Numbered from the stretch's first letter, positions 31,176 through 42,490 are shown. The stretch: DNA of 64,000 nucleotides from Cordylochernes scorpioides (GCA_030710605.1 CP092874.1:43644965-43708964), one strand, 5' to 3'. Made by a program: numbers and translations. Notes: generated from the sequence alone by a model not told the origin.

Positions 31176-31962
31176 TTGCCATGAAACTTTGGGAAGTTGT
31201 TTAGTATACTAACAGGACGATTTCTGGCGAATTATTTTGGAATAATATTTATAACAATAATTATAGCGAAATTAAGACATAGTGATTATATTCTGTGTTT
31301 GTGCATATATTAATATTTAACAGAAAATGTTAGAACGTTCTATTAGAATATCTCGAAAACAAAAAACAATACATATAAACGAGTTCACTGACATTTATTA
31401 ATGCAGTGATATAATCAATGATTACAATGAAGGGCTATATTATCGATATATATAAAAAATCACTTTCAAATTTTAACGTAACGTTCCATTCTCAATCCCG
31501 TAGGGCTTTAGATCGGCTAAAACATTTTTATCTTTATAAGTGAATATTAACTTTACTGTACTGAATAGTTTAGTATAATGTTAATTTAACATATTACAAT
31601 TTAGCCACAGCAACGCGTGGCCGGGTTCGCTATTTATAATATATATTTTTGATTCATTTGATTATGATTATAATTTGTAAGTACTTTGTTATAGTTTTTC
31701 ATTTAAATAGAGCTCAATTTTTGTGTATGTTTTCTATTTGCAGTATCTTTCCTAATGTCTTTGGCAACGTTTTTTTCTCATAAATAGGCTGAGGTTATAT
31801 TATTTTTCGAATTGTAGATTGAATTATTACTTTTATTCTATAATAATTATCTTTTATAAGTGTTTGTTATAGTTTTTCATTTGAATTTAGCACAATTTTT
31901 GTATCTGGTTATCTTTTTTGGCGTCTTTTCATCTCTCTTTGGCATCTTTTTTTTCTCATTAA

Positions 31963-32097
31963 TAAGACCTAATCCAAATAATTTAATAGTGTGTGACGTT
32001 TCAGCAACAGCATCAGACAAAAGAATAAATGAACTAAAGAATAAAATCTTATTTTTTCTTTTGTCTGATGATGGTGACATTTGGATTAGGTCTTATT
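31963..32097. repeat. Inverted repeat, potential hairpin
   Basis: AATAAGACCTAATCCAAAT (31963) is matched by ATTTGGATTAGGTCTTATT (32079). Inside, CATCAGACAAAAGAATAAA pairs with TTTTTCTTTTGTCTGATG near 32055-32072. Confidence 0.6.
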
Positions 32098-32532
32098 TTT
32101 TTTATTAATTTGTTATAGTTTTTCATTTGAATTTAGCTCCATTTTTGTGTCTTATTTAATAAATGAACTAAAGAATAAAATCTCATTTATTCTTTTGTCT
32201 GATTTTTGTGTCTGATTTTCTTTTTTACAGTATCTTTCATAATGCCTGATTTGATTACTTGATCTGTTATAGTTTTTCATTTAAATTTAGCTCCATTTTT
32301 GTGTCTGTCGTTTTTTTTCTTCTCATAAATAGGCTGATGCTGTATTTGTGTACTCAATTATTGCTTTTTGTGTCTGGTTTCTTTTTTGCTGTATTTTTTT
32401 GGAATCCTTTTTTTTCATCAATTGTTTCCTCACATGCTTGGAATTTTCTTTTTATGCCTGTCCTGGCTTTCAGTTTTATAGTTTTCCTCTGCTTGGTTCT
32501 TATTTTACCTTTTTTTTCAGCGTCTTCTGTCA

Positions 32533-32640
32533 TGCCTCGAAAAGGCCGTGGAAGACTCACTCCCCTAACAGCTAGGCGTGCTAATATGACTCGCCGCAGA
32601 CACAAAACCCAAATTGCTATTTCTCTTGTTTACTTTTTTA
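32533..32640 (+). pseudogene. Possible N-terminus of a Helitron-encoded protein
   Basis: Starts at an ATG with MPRKGRGRLTPLTARRANM followed by TRRRHKTQIA. Short Arg-rich starts of this kind precede the Rep/helicase protein of arthropod Helitrons. It is preceded by a long T-rich tract ending in CAG, which would work as a splice acceptor. The frame carries no Rep motifs before it degenerates. The family assignment rests on flavour and context. Confidence 0.35.
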
Positions 32641-32744
32641 CCAATGCCTATAATTTTTCACCTGAAAGATTTTTTATTTTATTTGTTATTCAATAAATTA
32701 TTATCACTTATTTTTGGTCTTCTTTTTACTTACTTATTTTACTG

Positions 32745-32818
32745 GGGGTTGGTGGAAGGATGGTCTAAGCCGTTGGTTTTCGACCGCTACGACCCGGGTT
32801 CGATTCCCGCATTGGGCA
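32745..32818 (+). ncRNA. tRNA-related sequence (SINE head or tRNA pseudogene)
   Basis: An A-box-like TGGTCTAAGCCG (32761-32772) and a perfect B box GGTTCGATTCC (32797-32807) are spaced as in tRNA-derived promoters. TTTTTT follows at 32820. The T arm pairs at four of five positions. The acceptor and anticodon stems do not close well, so a functional tRNA is unlikely. Confidence 0.5.
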
Positions 32819-33125
32819 CTTTTTTCTGAAAAAAATAAAAAAAAATGCTCCAATGGCTTCCGATTCTTGCAAAAGTCCAACCCCACCAGCAAGCGCAAGT
32901 AATCAAACGGGGCTCTGGCACATTTGTAAATGCAAAGTCGAACTGCTTTTCACATGTTTAGACATGTGGTGTACTTACAGTTAAAGCAGTCGCCTACTCT
33001 ACCCACCATGATTATCAAGGCCTGTACCACGTGTACTAGGGATAAGCAAAAAAAAAATTATTTTACTCATTGATCTATACATACAATTATTTGCATACAA
33101 TTATTTACATACAAATATATGCATA

Positions 33126-34737
33126 CAATTATATACATACACTTTTCTACATTTTTGCACTCTACAGTCTAATATGTTGTTAATAATAGGGGTTTTAGAC
33201 AAATATCAACTGTTGAAATTTGATTTTCCAAAATAGTTGAATTATCGAAAGTGTCGAATTAGTTTGTCATATGATAGGCCGTAGGTCGAGACATCCAAAA
33301 ATGGTCGAATTATCGTGTGTTGAATTAATTAGATTATATTGTATATATAAAAATATAGAATTGTTGTTTTTAATGAGGTCTTTTAAATGAATTTATTCCT
33401 TTAATATGTTGTCATATCTGCAATTTTTTTTTCATTTCCAAAATATTTATTTACACTTTCACCAATGCCTATAGGATCTTTGCGATGGAACGGGTATGGT
33501 GTTCTAGCACATGTGCTCTCATGTCCTTGAAGCACATATACTGACAGTACCCAAAGTTGAACACACTGTATAATGTCTGAAATATATGACTATAAAGAGG
33601 GCTCAAGGCCAAACCTTTGCTACAAGAGCCTGTGTTTACGCACAGACGACTTTATGTTTTTAATGAGGTCTTTTAAATGAATTTATTCCTTTAATATGTT
33701 GTCATATCTGCAATTTTTTTTCATTTCCAAAATATTTATTTACACTTTCACCAATGCCTATAGGATATTTGCGATGGAACAAGTATAGTGTTCTAGCGCA
33801 TTTGCTCTCATGTCCTTGAAGCACATATACTGACAGTACCCAAAGTTGAACACACTGTATAATGTCTGAAATATATGACTATAAAGAGGGCTCAAGGCCA
33901 AATACAAAATACAAATACAATTATATACATACACTTTTCTACATTTTTGCACTCTGCAGTCTGATATGTTGTTAATAATAGGGGTTTTAGACAAATATCA
34001 GCTGTTAAAATTTGATTTTCCAAAATAGTTGAATTATCGAAAGTGTCGAATTAGTTTGTCATATGATAGGCCGTAGGTCGAGACATCCAAAAATGGTCGA
34101 ATTATCGTGTGTTGAATTAATTAGATTATATTGTATATATAAAAATATTGAATTGTTGTTTTTAATGAGGTCTTTTAAATGAATTTATTCCTTTAATATG
34201 TTGTCATATCTGCAATTTTTTTTCATTTCCAAAATATTTATTTACACTTTCACCAATGCCTATCGGATCTTTGCGATGGAACAGGTATGGTGTTCTAGCG
34301 CATGTGCTCTCATGTCCTTGAAGCACATATACTGACAGTACCCAAAGTTGAACACACTGTATAATGTCTGAAATATATGACTATAAAGAGGGCTCAAGGC
34401 CAAACCTTTGCTACAAGAGCCTGTGTTTACGCACAGACGACTTTATGTTTTTAAAAAGGTCTTTAAAATGAATTTATTCCTTTAATATGTTGTCATATCT
34501 GCAATTTTTTTTCATTTCCAAAATATTTATTTACACTCTCACCAATGCCTATAGGATCTTTGCGATGGAACAGGTATGGTGTTCTAGCGCATGTGCTCTC
34601 ATGTCCTTGAAGCACATATACTGACAGTACCCAAAGTTGAACACACTGTATAATGTCTGAAATATATGACTATAAAGAGGGCTCAAGGCCAAACCTTTGC
34701 TACAAGAGCCTGTGTTTACGCACAGACGACTTTATGT
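33126..34737. repeat. Higher-order tandem repeat (792-bp period built of 290-bp units)
   Basis: A ~290-bp unit starting TTTTTAATGAGGTCTTTTAA occurs at about 33366, 33656, 34158 and 34448. The copies contain CTCATGTCCTTGAAGCACAT and end CACAGACGACTTTATG; the second copy is truncated. A separate ~250-bp block (TACATACACTTTTCTACATT, then GGCCGTAGGTCGAGACATCC) precedes the units at about 33134 and again at 33926, giving a 792-bp higher-order period. Diverged unit starts appear near 34808 and 35573. It is non-coding and sits inside the Helitron complex. Confidence 0.85.
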
Positions 34738-36016
34738 GACTTTTTCAAGTGTGCGAACTTTGGATAGCATACATGTAAAGTTGAACCCAAGTATATATAA
34801 GATGTAGTTTTTAATGAGGTCATTTAAATGAATTCCTATTATAAATCGTCTCCTCTGAAATATAGTTTGTAAATTTATATTCTGATTTATTTTATCCTTT
34901 TTTTTAAATTTCCAGAATATATATTTACACTTTTCACCAATGCCTAAAGTTTCTCACCTGAAAGAAAAAAAACTCCGCCTTTGCCGGTCCCAAGCCAGGA
35001 TGAAAAAGGAGGAGGGGGAGCAGTAACAAGCTCACTAAAAAAACCTGGGCTCAGCTGGCCCGGCTGATAGTACCTTGTAAGGGCTCCTAATCCAGGGATA
35101 CATTCTTTTGGAGCTAAGTCAGTGGCCTGCCACTGAGTAGTGCTCCCAGTCTTGATGACAAAGGCAGACGCATTCTACTTCACCCAATCGTGATGGTTGT
35201 TAATTTCAAGCTTTACAAGCTTGACACTCTAATATGATTGAGTGAAGATAAGAAAGGAGAAAAAAATATTTTTTGTATTTTTTTTTTTTGGCAATAATCT
35301 ATTTATTATCAATTAATTTGATTTTGGTCTTTATTTATTATTCCCCTGCTCTATACATACATTTTGTACATTTACAATTTTAGCCATTTTCTCTGTAATA
35401 CCTTTTCAGCAGTGAAGTTATATTTGAGCAACAAACAATTGTTGAAATTTAAAATGGTCGAATTATCGATAGTTTTGAATTAAACTTTGTTATATGATAG
35501 GCTGTAGGTCAAGACAACAAAACATGGTCGAATTATCGAGGTTATATTGTATATATAAAACTAGAAATGTAGTTTTAATGAGGTCCTTTAAATATTTTCA
35601 TTCCTTTTATATGTTGTCTTATCTGCGATATAGTAGCATTTTTTGCAATTTTATTTGCTGATGTGTGTCATTTTTTCACTCTAGATATATTTATTTAAAC
35701 TCTTCAACTAATGCCTATAGTTTCTTTCCTGAAATTGCTTAGCAAACATGAGTTGGTTGTATTGTTATGCTTAGGATATATTTTAATCCTAAGCAGGGTC
35801 TTTACGAATGGTACACGTATGGTTACACAGTGCATGTGCTCTCATGTTCTTGAAGTAGTGTAGATGTGTTGTTTGCACTTTTATTTTCTGATTTGTTAGT
35901 ATTTTTCTTCTTTTTTCATTTAAAATAATTTTTTAGGCATAGGAACCAATGCCTATAGTTTCTCACCTGCGGGCCCTTCGAGTAAACCCGGGGCGTTGCC
36001 CGGGTCACTCGGCTAG

Positions 36017-36284
36017 TATTGAATTATTCTGCTAATGATTATAAATTTTTCTCCCTCTAATTTTAATGTCAGTAAGAAATTAGCAAATAGGAGATTTTTT
36101 ACAAGATATCTGGATAAAAAGAGATTGAGATTGAAACTACTTTATTTCAAAGTCCAAATAAGACTATATAAGGTTAAATACACAATAAATATAAATATGA
36201 ATAAATATGAAAATATGATGATAAATATGTAAATAAATATATAAAATAATTGATATATATACATATATATCGTATATTTTAAAC
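36017..36284. other. AT-rich spacer
   Basis: No gene seen. A GAGATTGAGATTGAAACT block at 36121-36138 is shared with 46759-46776, followed in both by a similar TATAAGGTTAAATACA stretch, so it is a dispersed repeat fragment. Confidence 0.4.
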
Positions 36285-36866
36285 TGTATGACACTTTTAG
36301 TATATGTCACATATCTTCCAATTAGTTAAAGCCGATACATTATAATATCCTACCCTTCTATTAAAGTGTACACTATTTCTATTTACTACCACCCCATATT
36401 TTGTATATAAACTATTTGTATTTAAACCCCCTACTTGTATGTAAAACTAAAAATGTTGACGTCAAAATAAAGATCCAAAGAGTGTTCGGTCAACTGGTGG
36501 CAGGGACAGAGGGGAGGAAAAAGCCAACGCCCAGCCCATGTGGGGCCCCCAGGGACTCTTTATAGACGACTCCTGAAAACAGGCCAGGTTTTGGGGGGGG
36601 GGGTCAGCAGCAGATGTTCTATAGGGTGTGGCCATCGACATACGGCTTCTGTCTCAGACACTCTCTCTCCATGTCACGGTGATAAGCATCCAAGTTTGTG
36701 TCATGGCCTCTACCTCTGTCCCGTGGGCTGTCCCCGATCACGCTCTGTGCTAACATCTAGCCCTGCCTCTGCTTCTTGCTGTCCGCGTGTGGGAAGAACA
36801 TCAACACTCGCCTCACGTACACGACTGCCAGCATATCCATACATCGATATTTGCAACAATATTACA
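36285..36866. repeat. Left LTR-like repeat
   Basis: 582 bp, about 95 percent similar by eye to 38790-39376. Carries a G-run at 36593-36602 where the partner is shorter, and a CTTTATAGACGA segment near 36556. Confidence 0.7.
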
Positions 36867-36879
36867 GAAAGTCGACAAG

Positions 36880-37242
36880 ATTACTGAGGAAAGCGGCATG
36901 CAGAGGATGACAGAGGCAACGGGGGTCAACGGCGCATTCGTGTGGATGCTCCTTCTACTTGCCCTCCACCTCGAGGATCCAGTGGACCATCTCAAAGACA
37001 ACATGCGAAGACTAGCTGTACCTCGCACCGAGGAGTTCATCATCGCCCCATCGACAACTCCTGCGCCACGAGCACCTTCCTCCATCGGCTCGAACAAGCT
37101 GACAAGATCCATCGAGGAATCCTGGCATTGCCCCGCTTACCAGCACCGACGATGTCGTATGGCAATCACCGCAAAAAGTGATCACCAAGCCTCATTGCAG
37201 CCCTCTCCACAGGACCCATCCAAGACATCATCCATCTGGTAG
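36880..37242 (+). CDS. Open frame inside the LTR-like element, function unknown
   Basis: A plus-strand frame continues from the left repeat into the interior for about 120 codons (from VDKITEESGMQRM through PSTTPAPRAPSSIG to the stop at 37242). I recognise no domain. Pro/Ser/Thr-rich with an Arg/Lys-rich end. It could be a remnant of gag, since gag is what normally follows the 5' LTR, but there is no knuckle. Confidence 0.3.
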   Translation: MTEESGMQRMTEATGVNGAFVWMLLLLALHLEDPVDHLKDNMRRLAVPRTEEFIIAPSTTPAPRAPSSIGSNKLTRSIEESWHCPAYQHRRCRMAITAKSDHQASLQPSPQDPSKTSSIW

Positions 37243-37777
37243 GAAAATTTTCTCTACAGAACTCACATAATGTAACACTATCTCCGTTTTTTTCTTCCCA
37301 CTAAATTAGCTACTCAACTAGCTACTGACAATAGCATTATTATTGTAAAAATTATCAAGTTCTTCATTTACCTCCCCCATTACTATCTCAATTAATACAA
37401 ATTTAGATGTGTATAAATCATTTCAACATTAATCAATTATATTATTCAATTTTATTATTTTGTGTTTCATTTAACCATCATTAGCAATGCCGTCAGCCAT
37501 CAACAACTAATTATATCTTTTTATTTTTTTTTTTCAAATCGTATTTTTCATAATCTCTAGGCTTATTACACACATATTATAACTTCAACCATCTTTCTCA
37601 TCATTTTTAAACTTTTAATATATTGACAAAGTTAATAATATTTTTAAATTGTTAAGATCCTTTTATTTAAATATTTTATCTATTTAGTTTTTTCTAATTT
37701 TATCGTTGACGTCTCCTAACCTCCCCTGCCCATACATTCTCATGCATTACCCCAAGGGCTTCCTGTTGGCCAAACAT

Positions 37778-38190
37778 TTTTTTCATTGATTAATCCAACT
37801 GAGAAATCCTTCCTCGCTATATCATTCACAATAGTGAGTTCAGGATACCCAGCTAGATTATTTTTCTTATCACCCTGCTCATCATTACCAATCATCATTT
37901 TTTAAAATTACCATTCAAGTCGGGTGAAATCATCATTGGCAACAGAACAACCCTTGCAACTACCTTCCTTTTCTTCATTCCCCAATCTCATATATTCCCC
38001 TCAATAGATTCTTGCTCGCCATTTTTTTTTGTTTTGTTAATCCAACTGGAAACATCCTTCCTCTCTATAGTGAGTTCAGGATACCCAGCTAGATTATTAT
38101 TTTTTCTTTCTTTTTATTACCCGGTTCATCATTTTTATCATTTTATCATTTTTTCATCATACAAGCCGGGTGCCATCATCATTGGCAGCA
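37778..38190. repeat. Internal tandem duplication (~255 bp)
   Basis: AGTGAGTTCAGGATACCCAG and the following CTAGATTATT occur near 37834 and again near 38067. ATCATCATTGGCA follows both, near 37930 and 38170. It lies in the non-coding interior of the LTR-flanked element. Confidence 0.65.
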
Positions 38191-38789
38191 GTACATATCT
38201 TGCGTTTACCTCTCTCTTTCCACATTCCTCGACCTACTTATATAGAAGGGAGCTACTAATCTGAAATGATGATGTAAACGGAACATCTTGAACGTTCTGT
38301 TAATGAAAACAGTACCTCACTAACACAAGTTCGTACTGCATTGCAGAACTCATTAAGCTATTTCTTTGCAGGAACATACTCAGACATCCCATATACCCTC
38401 ATCAACCCTCTGCGTCAACTTATAATCTTAGTTCAACTTAATAGCTTTATGCTTTTATTTTAGTTAATTTTGATTCAATAGATTCTCAAATTTTTTTCTA
38501 TAATAAATTACTTTTACGGCATTTCTTATTTTATTTTGCATATTTTCTCAATTTTATCATTTACTCTTATGTATTTTTATATCATCATATTCTATCTTAT
38601 TGAGACGTCATCATTATATTATTGTCCTATTTTATACTCCTATATTAATAATAATTTTAACTAATTTGTGCCTAAATTATTTCTTTTGATTTTATAATAG
38701 GTTTGTTTGGTCATCATTCATGTTATTTCATTTCCCCCAAACAAACCTTCATCACCGGGGGCACATTCTATCGTATATATTTTTTTAAC

Positions 38790-39376
38790 TGTGTGACACT
38801 TTTAGTATATGTCACATATCTTCCAATTAGTTAAAGCCGATACCTTATAATATCCGACCCTTCTATTAAAATGTACACTATTTCTATTTACTACCACCCC
38901 ATATTTCGTATATAAACTATTTGTATTTAAACCCCCTACTTGTATGCAAAACTAAAAATGTTGACGTCAAAATAAAGATCCAAAGAGTGTTCGGTCAGCT
39001 GGTAGCAGGGACAGAGGGGAGGAAAAAGGCCAACGCCCAGCCCATGTGGGGCCCCCAGGGACTCTTTATAGACGACCCCTGAAAACAGGACAGGTTTTGG
39101 CGGGGGGTCAGCAGCAGATGTTCTAGGGTGTGTCAATCGACATACGGCTTCTGTCTCAGATACTCTCTCTCCATGTCTCGGTGATAAGCATCCAAGTTTG
39201 TGTCATGGCCTCTACCTCTGTCCCGTGGGCTGTCCCCGATCACGCTCTGTGCTAACATCTAACCCTGCCTCTGCTTCTTGTTGTCCGAGTGTAGGAAGAA
39301 CATCAACACTCGCCTCACGTACACGACTGCCAGCTTATCCATACGTTGGCAGGATCACATTTGCAACAATGTTACA
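38790..39376. repeat. Right LTR-like repeat
   Basis: 587 bp, partner of 36285-36866. Contains an extra TTGGCAGGATCACATT segment before the shared TTGCAACAAT end. Confidence 0.7.
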
Positions 39377-39396
39377 TATATATATAAATATATATA

Positions 39397-39986
39397 TGTA
39401 GTAAACCCGATGTGGAATGTGCTGGGCAGTCGTGGTAGTGGGTGCGTGATGGGATTCCCGCACTGGGACAGCAAAGAGACAGAGGCAGGTCTAGATGGTA
39501 ACTCCAAGAAGGTAGAGGTAGACCACGGACGAAGTCAGTCGGACCACGGGCGTCACGGATGCCCTACATCGCGGATAGGGGTGAGTGAAAGATCCGACCG
39601 TATAACGGCGTCGCTCTGAAACAACTACTGAACTTTGTCCCAACTTGGGGGCTTTATGTACTCGACTCCCGCATGTGGTGGCGAGTTTTGATTGGCTGCG
39701 GTAAGCTCTTTGTTAACGGCGCGCCTCGGTGTCTATCCTTTGATCTTAGGTTTTGGTTTCGATAGATTGGTTTTGGTTGCTATAGTCTGACCTTGGCCGG
39801 CCACCTGGGCGGATGTGACTCACTATCATAACACCTGTTCGTTTGATCTATGGCGTCGTTGGTCTACCTCCCTCTTTGCTTTATTGTGATATCCATCTTT
39901 ACAAGGTCGATACATAGTTTTATATAGGGATGGGATTACAATAAATATCAGAAGGTTGTGAACTGTCTCACTCAAAATATACTACA
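39397..39986. repeat. Solo LTR
   Basis: 590 bp starting TGTAGTAAACC and ending ATATACTACA, so the terminal seven bases are inverted repeats (TGTAGTA...TACTACA). TATA flanks each side (39393-39396, 39987-39990). It carries an AATAAA near 39941. There is no internal region, as after LTR-LTR recombination. It lies in the (TA)n tail of the LINE at 40 kb. The family was not seen elsewhere in this window. Confidence 0.75.
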
Positions 39987-40051
39987 TATACAAGATCTTT
40001 ATTGGTGGCGCCCACCGCGGGAAAGACTCCGCCACCGGTGGACTGCGAGAG

Positions 40052-41101
40052 TTATTTTCCACAGAGTGGGCAGGTCGATGTATTGGCTGGCGTTGCCCAC
40101 CTCAAGACCAAGATGGTACTTGTAGATGGTAGCCTTCGCCACACTGGTAAAAAAAGGAGGCCGACGCCGAACAGCCAGGCCTGCAAATCCAGGGGCATTC
40201 TGCAAGAGGCTAACACCTCCCGGAGGAGGGGTAGCACGGCTCGGCAACTCCAAAATCTGTGGGTCAGTGACCCGTCGCTGGACCCACAGGCGGCACAGTT
40301 GGGACGCCTCAAGGCAGGATGGTCAGGATGTGGTAGGGCGTGGAGGGCCAGCCGTAGGGCGACATCTGCGTCGTGCCCCGAGAAGCAGTTCCGACGCAAG
40401 TCAGCCCAGGGGATGGAATGGGGCACATCCACGGTAGAGATCCATCGCGCAGCTAGCTCGACAACCTGATGATTCTGGAGCCGTGCCGAATCCAGTGCTC
40501 GGCGCGCCCTCTGACTGGTGAAGAATGTAATGGGGGTCGTTGATCCCCGCAGAACGATGGTTTCCGCCTCGTACAACGCATGATAGCTGGAGATGGCGTT
40601 TTCCCACAGGAGACGTTGGCAGAAGGCCTTCAGGTGCTGCGTGTGCAAGAGCGCGGCCCGCGTTGAGCGCGCTAGGGTAGGGGTGCCATCGGAGAAGTCC
40701 CCGACAGTCGCCTGTAGCCAGCGCTCGGGAGCCAGCAGGTCTGGTGGCCGCAAGAATCTGTTGTCGCCTCGTAGGCGCAGGGACCTCAGGATGACGGGGT
40801 GCAGAACCCTGTGGTCCAGCTCAAGGACACTTGAGGCGGCCTCCCACAGGCTCAGCAGTCTCTTCCTCCTAGGCGAGAGCCAGACGTCAAGAGACGGCGG
40901 TGTCAGCCACGCAAGGCTACAGACCAGCCAAGAGTAGCGGTTAGCAGCGCTGCGAAGTGAGGCCTGGACCCCCTTCAGGCAGGCGAGCCGAAGCTGGCCC
41001 GCGATGTCAAGCAGGCCGACGCCACCATCGGAGACTGGACGAGCCAGTATGCGTCCGGGGAGCCACGAGAATCGGCTAGTACCCCACACGAAGCGCGCCA
41101 A
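40052..41101 (-). CDS. LINE ORF2 C-terminal region with CCHC motif
   Basis: A 350-codon open frame downstream of the RT. It contains WGTSRFSWLPGRILARPVSDGG, seen from its start in conserved order after L1/Tx1 RTs, and near its end CAACGSSDGSLTHRFWSC (near 40270-40325), a CX2C...HX4C motif placed like the L1 cysteine motif. It ends with a Cys/Gly-rich NTSTCPLCGK. The frame is open through its length, so this part is well preserved. The role is nucleic-acid binding in target-primed reverse transcription. Confidence 0.75.
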   Translation of the reverse strand: MARFVWGTSRFSWLPGRILARPVSDGGVGLLDIAGQLRLACLKGVQASLRSAANRYSWLVCSLAWLTPPSLDVWLSPRRKRLLSLWEAASSVLELDHRVLHPVILRSLRLRGDNRFLRPPDLLAPERWLQATVGDFSDGTPTLARSTRAALLHTQHLKAFCQRLLWENAISSYHALYEAETIVLRGSTTPITFFTSQRARRALDSARLQNHQVVELAARWISTVDVPHSIPWADLRRNCFSGHDADVALRLALHALPHPDHPALRRPNCAACGSSDGSLTHRFWSCRAVLPLLREVLASCRMPLDLQAWLFGVGLLFLPVWRRLPSTSTILVLRWATPANTSTCPLCGK

Positions 41102-41128
41102 CCGCGCCTGCAGCCGGCCGATGGTGGT

Positions 41129-42240
41129 TTAGGTGGAAGGTAGCCGTGGAGGTGGTGCAGGATGGAACCTAGGACCAGGCTGTTGGCCGTGCGGGCACGA
41201 CCCACCAGCGACAGGCCGCGGGTAAAGGGTGACCACCTCGCGATGGATCGCTTCAGCAGCCCCATCAGGTGTGAGGCCTAGGAGGCGACGGTGTTCCTGA
41301 AGGTGATGGTGCAGCCCAGGATATTTAGCGATTCGGACGTCCAGAAGATCCCCAGAGGAGAACCGCACCTGAGCCAAGCTCTTGCTGAAGTTGACAGCCA
41401 CCCCAGAGGACATGCGGAACTCCTCGAAAATGGGGGAAACGAGCTCAATCTGAGCGTTGTCCCTGATGAAGAGTACGATGTTATCCGCATAGGTGACCCC
41501 GCTGCCATGGCCCAAGATGCTCGCGAGGCGGCGTAGTAGAGGCCCTACTCCGATGCTGAAAAGAGCGGTGCCGAGACGGCAGCCCTGCCTCACCCCGTCG
41601 AGAAGCGTGAAGGCTCTGGTGTATACTTCTCCGATCCGGATGGAGGCGTCTGCTTCCTCGTAGTGAACAGTAATCCACCCGAGGAAGGCAGATGGTAGGT
41701 CTAGTTTCTCCAGCAGGACGAAAAAGTGGTTTCTACTCAGGCTGTCGAACGCCGACTTCAGGTCTAGGGAGATGACGGCCAGCGGTGTGTCATGTTTCGC
41801 TGCCAAGGCGACGCTGTCTGCTACTTGCGCAATGTTCCAGGAGGATGACCGTCTCGGAACGGTGTAGGTCTGACAGTCGGCCACGAGGTTAGGCAGATGA
41901 CGTCGTAGACGGCCCATGAGCACGCCGCTTGAAGATGAAGGCAGAGCCCCGCGGAGTCGAGAAGCCGCGAAGACTTGCCAAAGGACTTCGGCGAAGAAAT
42001 CCTCGAAGGCCTTGGCAAATTCTCAGGGTGATCCGTCTTATCTAGAGGCACGGCCGTTTGGCAGGCTGTGGATGGATGCCGCTATCTGATCGCGGTAGAT
42101 GTCGGCGAGAAAGAGCTGGTCCCATTCGTGGAACTCCAAGGGGGTCACTTCAGCGAAGAAGTCGGCGATTATTTCTGCCGAGCTTAGAACCTGGGCGAAG
42201 CGACTACTCAAACGTTCCAAAAGTAACCCCTAAGCTGGCC
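41129..42240 (-). pseudogene. LINE reverse transcriptase (Tx1/L1-like)
   Basis: RT boxes: SLDLKSAFDSLSRNHFF (near 41720-41770), a LLDGVRQGCRLGTALFS stretch (near 41560-41610; most relatives have CPLS), and YADNIVLFI near 41470-41495, where the usual second Asp of the YADD box is Asn. Upstream finger region near 42040-42220 lies in another frame (LADIYRDQIAASIHSLPNG). The YADN change and a frameshift near 41930-42040 make catalysis unlikely. Confidence 0.8.
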
Positions 42241-42468
42241 CCCGGAGATGGCGTTGCTGTCGTCGGTGAAGGTGGAATGAGAGCGACGTCTAGCTCGGAG
42301 GGAACGCCCGAGGTCCGACAAGGAAGGATAGTCGGAGCGGCCAGTGTCGTCCTCCAATCTCCGCCTCAGGAAGTGGCTTGCTCTCTCGATGTATCCACCG
42401 CCGGTCTCGCGACCTTCTTCGCGATCTTCGCGACCAGTTCTGCCTTTATCCTGGTCCAGTGTTCCCAT
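42208..42468 (-). pseudogene. LINE ORF2 linker between endonuclease and RT
   Basis: A highly charged Arg/Glu/Asp-rich frame (KGRTGREDREEGRETGGG and an RSLRARRRS stretch) between the endonuclease and the RT. No domain identified. It is in the position of the poorly conserved ORF2 linker. Confidence 0.5.
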
Positions 42469-42490
42469 AACATCGAGGGTGAAGTATTTG

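Larger units (their letters stand above)
30541..36016 (+). mobile_element. Helitron complex (one large or several overlapping decayed copies)
   Basis: The left part has the Helitron family motif GATGAAACTTTGGGAAGATG (30567), repeated near 31181. A degenerate 3' terminus (GCCGGGTTCGCTATT) occurs near 31620-31640. The right edge is a proper terminus: hairpin ACCCGGGGCGTTGCCCGGGT (35986-36005) and CTAG at 36013-36016 followed by T. Between them are dispersed copies of CCAATGCCTATAGTTTCTCACC (32640, 34937, 35704, 35945, with variation), tandem repeats and a short Helitron-like reading frame. The 5' end is not defined, so the extent is uncertain. Confidence 0.55.
36285..39376. mobile_element. LTR-flanked element without recognisable proteins
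   Basis: Direct repeats of about 582 bp (36285-36866) and 587 bp (38790-39376) enclose 1.9 kb. They start TGTATGACAC / TGTGTGACAC and end TTGCAACAATATTACA / TTGCAACAATGTTACA. Both contain TTGACGTCAAAATAAAG and the block ATGTGGGGCCCCCAGGGACT. The interior has no gag or pol motifs. No clean target duplication is seen, and the similarity continues about 18 bp left of each TG, so the exact boundary and strand are uncertain. It resembles a non-autonomous LTR (LARD/TRIM-like) element. Confidence 0.6.

Noticed and set aside
32259..32696. Phe-rich 145-codon frame that looks like a membrane protein
   Set aside because: T-rich DNA reads as Phe/Leu/Ser in any frame. Only the short MPRKGRGR segment was kept, as a possible Helitron remnant.
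33126..34737. CRISPR-like array
   Set aside because: Repeat units are ~290 bp with no short regular spacers, and this is eukaryotic DNA.
40002..40469. Several long plus-strand open frames across 40.0-44.6 kb
   Set aside because: Shadows of the GC-rich LINE on the minus strand, where the RT, endonuclease and zinc motifs lie.
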